A stretch of 64,000 bases of DNA, taken from Brachypodius melanocephalos (lineage: Eukaryota; Chordata; Aves; Passeriformes; Pycnonotidae). Location: NCBI GenBank assembly GCA_013398615.1, contig VZSR01003282.1, positions 7,273,872 to 7,337,871 on the forward strand, read 5' to 3'. Shown one piece after another: positions 62,739 to 64,000 of this stretch. Within the stretch, counting starts at the first letter, position 1. Each line of letters begins with the position of its first letter. The position numbers were made by a program, and so were the translations under genes. The notes under the pieces are model-generated. The model was not told the DNA's origin and made no database searches. It worked only from the letters and a program-made list of their open reading frames with translations.

Positions 62739-63175
62739 GATGAGGAGCTGGGTCCAAAGACCAGCGAATTGAAAGGGCTTCAGGAAACTTTGTAGCCTGT
62801 TACAACAATAATGGGGGGAGGGACTCAGAGATTTCCTTTTGAGCAGCTCTGCGCCAGGTGAGAGCAAACTCGAAAGCGGAGGGCAGGACAACTGGGGTGC
62901 GCCATTCCTTAACTTCTGTTCCTGGAGCTGGAGATGAATAAGGCTGGCTTCTGCTCTCTGCTCCACGTGCAGCCCAGACTTTCCAGTAGGGAGCAGAGGA
63001 ATGAACTGAAATGGATTAAAAGCTTCCAGGTTAGTTAAGGTTCTCTTGATTCATCTTTGCGTTGTTCCTTGCTGGAGTCACAACTCAACAAACCCGTGTA
63101 ACCAGTGGTGCTTTTAGTCTCAAGCAGGAGAAGATGGCCCTCCTGCCCCCAAATAAAGAGCTATGTTGGCTCTTT
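62739..63175 (+). other. Candidate terminal exon with polyadenylation signal
   Basis: A strong acceptor (TTTACTCTTCTACTTTCATC then TCTTCAG, ending at 62,738) precedes GAT GAG GAG CTG GGT. The phase-0 reading is DEELGPKTSELKGLQETL followed by TAG at 62,793-62,795. Downstream is AATAAA at 63,152-63,157, and then a GT-rich stretch (TTTGTGTGTATTTGG, about 63,187-63,201), the usual layout of a vertebrate poly-A site. The phase matches the donor at 58,022, so the two could be spliced into an 83-residue product. That join is a hypothesis only; the end at 63,175 is approximate and the protein is not recognised. Confidence 0.2.
63152..63157 (+). terminator. Possible polyadenylation signal AATAAA
   Basis: A canonical AATAAA, followed about 30 bases later by a GT-rich stretch. 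It would serve the candidate terminal exon starting at 62,739. AATAAA alone is common in A+T-rich DNA; the downstream element makes this one better than average. Confidence 0.25.
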
Positions 63176-64000
63176 AGGAGGGATATTTGTGTGTATTTGG
63201 AGAACAATTCTTGCAGTTCATGCTCTTTGACCTGTCTTTTCTGATGCTGGGTTTGGAGCATCACCATGGTGGCCCTTGCAAGATGTGAGTGGCCACACTG
63301 ATGAAAAGAGGTCTTAGGATAAAGGCAAGTGTTTTGTTCCCCACCCAGGGCTGTTTTCTTGATATGTTATCTTCATTAATTTGCAGAGTTAAACCCGCAG
63401 AAGTCTTTCCCCAGGTTCTAAGGAGACGCTCTGTGGCTGAGGTGGCGATTCAGTTGCTCTGCAGCATCTGATGAACCCCATCAAATGGGTCAGAGCAGGA
63501 ACAGCTTGTTTCTCTCCATAATCCAACTCTACTTTGGAGACATCCTTCCAACTTTCCCATGCAGAAACCAAATTTTCAGTATCCATAGTCCCAACGAAGA
63601 ATAGGTACAGGTTCTTACAGAACCTGGATATTCTGCCTCTCCCTGAGGGGTTAGTCTCATGATTGACTGAGCTCGTATAAAGCTGATAATTCTTTGTAAG
63701 GGATGGTGTTTCTTTGCAGTGAATAAATAAATGTCTCTATTTTATCTTCACAGTTATGAGAGGTAACTTCCTTTTTTGTAGATTTTTTTGCATATTTTAT
63801 GTGATTTTCTGGTGCCACACATTTTGTGCCACGTGTCTGTTTCTTCCTCAGTATAAATGTTTCATAATCGCTTAAAAAGTACAAAAAGAATTAGTGTCTG
63901 CAGCTGAGCTCTCAAGGGCAATAATCTAATAACAAATGTGTGGATAAGAAAGAAAAAGACTTGATTATGCATTTCTAAACCATTATGACAAACAACAACA
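63176..64000. other. Non-coding stretch
   Basis: No gene or repeat is recognised to the end of the window; only chance frames of 60-75 codons on both strands. Confidence 0.55.

Noticed and set aside
1..64000. tRNA, rRNA and CRISPR arrays
   Set aside because: No tRNA B-box-like GGTTCGAATCC with a foldable partner, no rRNA-like segments and no regularly spaced direct repeats were seen.

Overview
The window reads as non-coding nuclear DNA from an amniote, most probably a bird. The reasons are: A+T-rich sequence with few CpG dinucleotides; many homopolymer and (TTTG)n or (CAAAA)n tracts; no bacterial-style gene packing; and very sparse interspersed repeats, all of them old LINE remains, two of the CR1 type that dominates bird and reptile genomes. 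No complete protein-coding gene, tRNA, rRNA or CRISPR array could be supported. The open frames are mostly of the size and number expected by chance in DNA of this composition.

Layout. 1-12,264 is featureless A+T-rich sequence with a few chance open frames, the longest being 177 codons at 10,074-10,607. 12,265-12,600 is an open stretch ending in a strong splice donor and holding a CPIC motif; it is the first of several exon-like stretches. 12.6-18.7 kb is unremarkable apart from a CpG-retaining stretch near 15.3 kb. 18.7-19.3 kb is an abrupt G+C-rich patch. 19.69-20.39 kb is an ancient L3/CR1-type LINE in reverse orientation. 22.76-22.83 kb is a three-copy 25-bp tandem repeat. 23.98-24.28 kb is a reverse-orientation CR1 reverse-transcriptase fossil that runs straight into a CR1-like 3' tail. 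27.44-27.72 kb is a second, more degraded LINE reverse-transcriptase fossil. 32.9 and 34.9 kb carry two similar (TTTG)n tracts.

38.98-39.06 kb is a CR1 3' end on the plus strand. 39-57.8 kb is plain sequence with low-complexity tracts, including T16G12 at 49.3 kb and a strongly A+T-rich island at 51.1-51.4 kb. 57.8-63.2 kb holds a splice-flanked open stretch (57,826-58,022), a cluster of five TAATTA sites (58,450-58,705) and a possible terminal exon with a polyadenylation signal (62,739 to about 63,175).

No set of genes works together here in a way the sequence shows. The window is best described as a gene desert or long intron with scattered retrotransposon fossils and possible regulatory DNA. 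The exon-like stretches are leads, not genes. I did not find a new biological system that I could defend.
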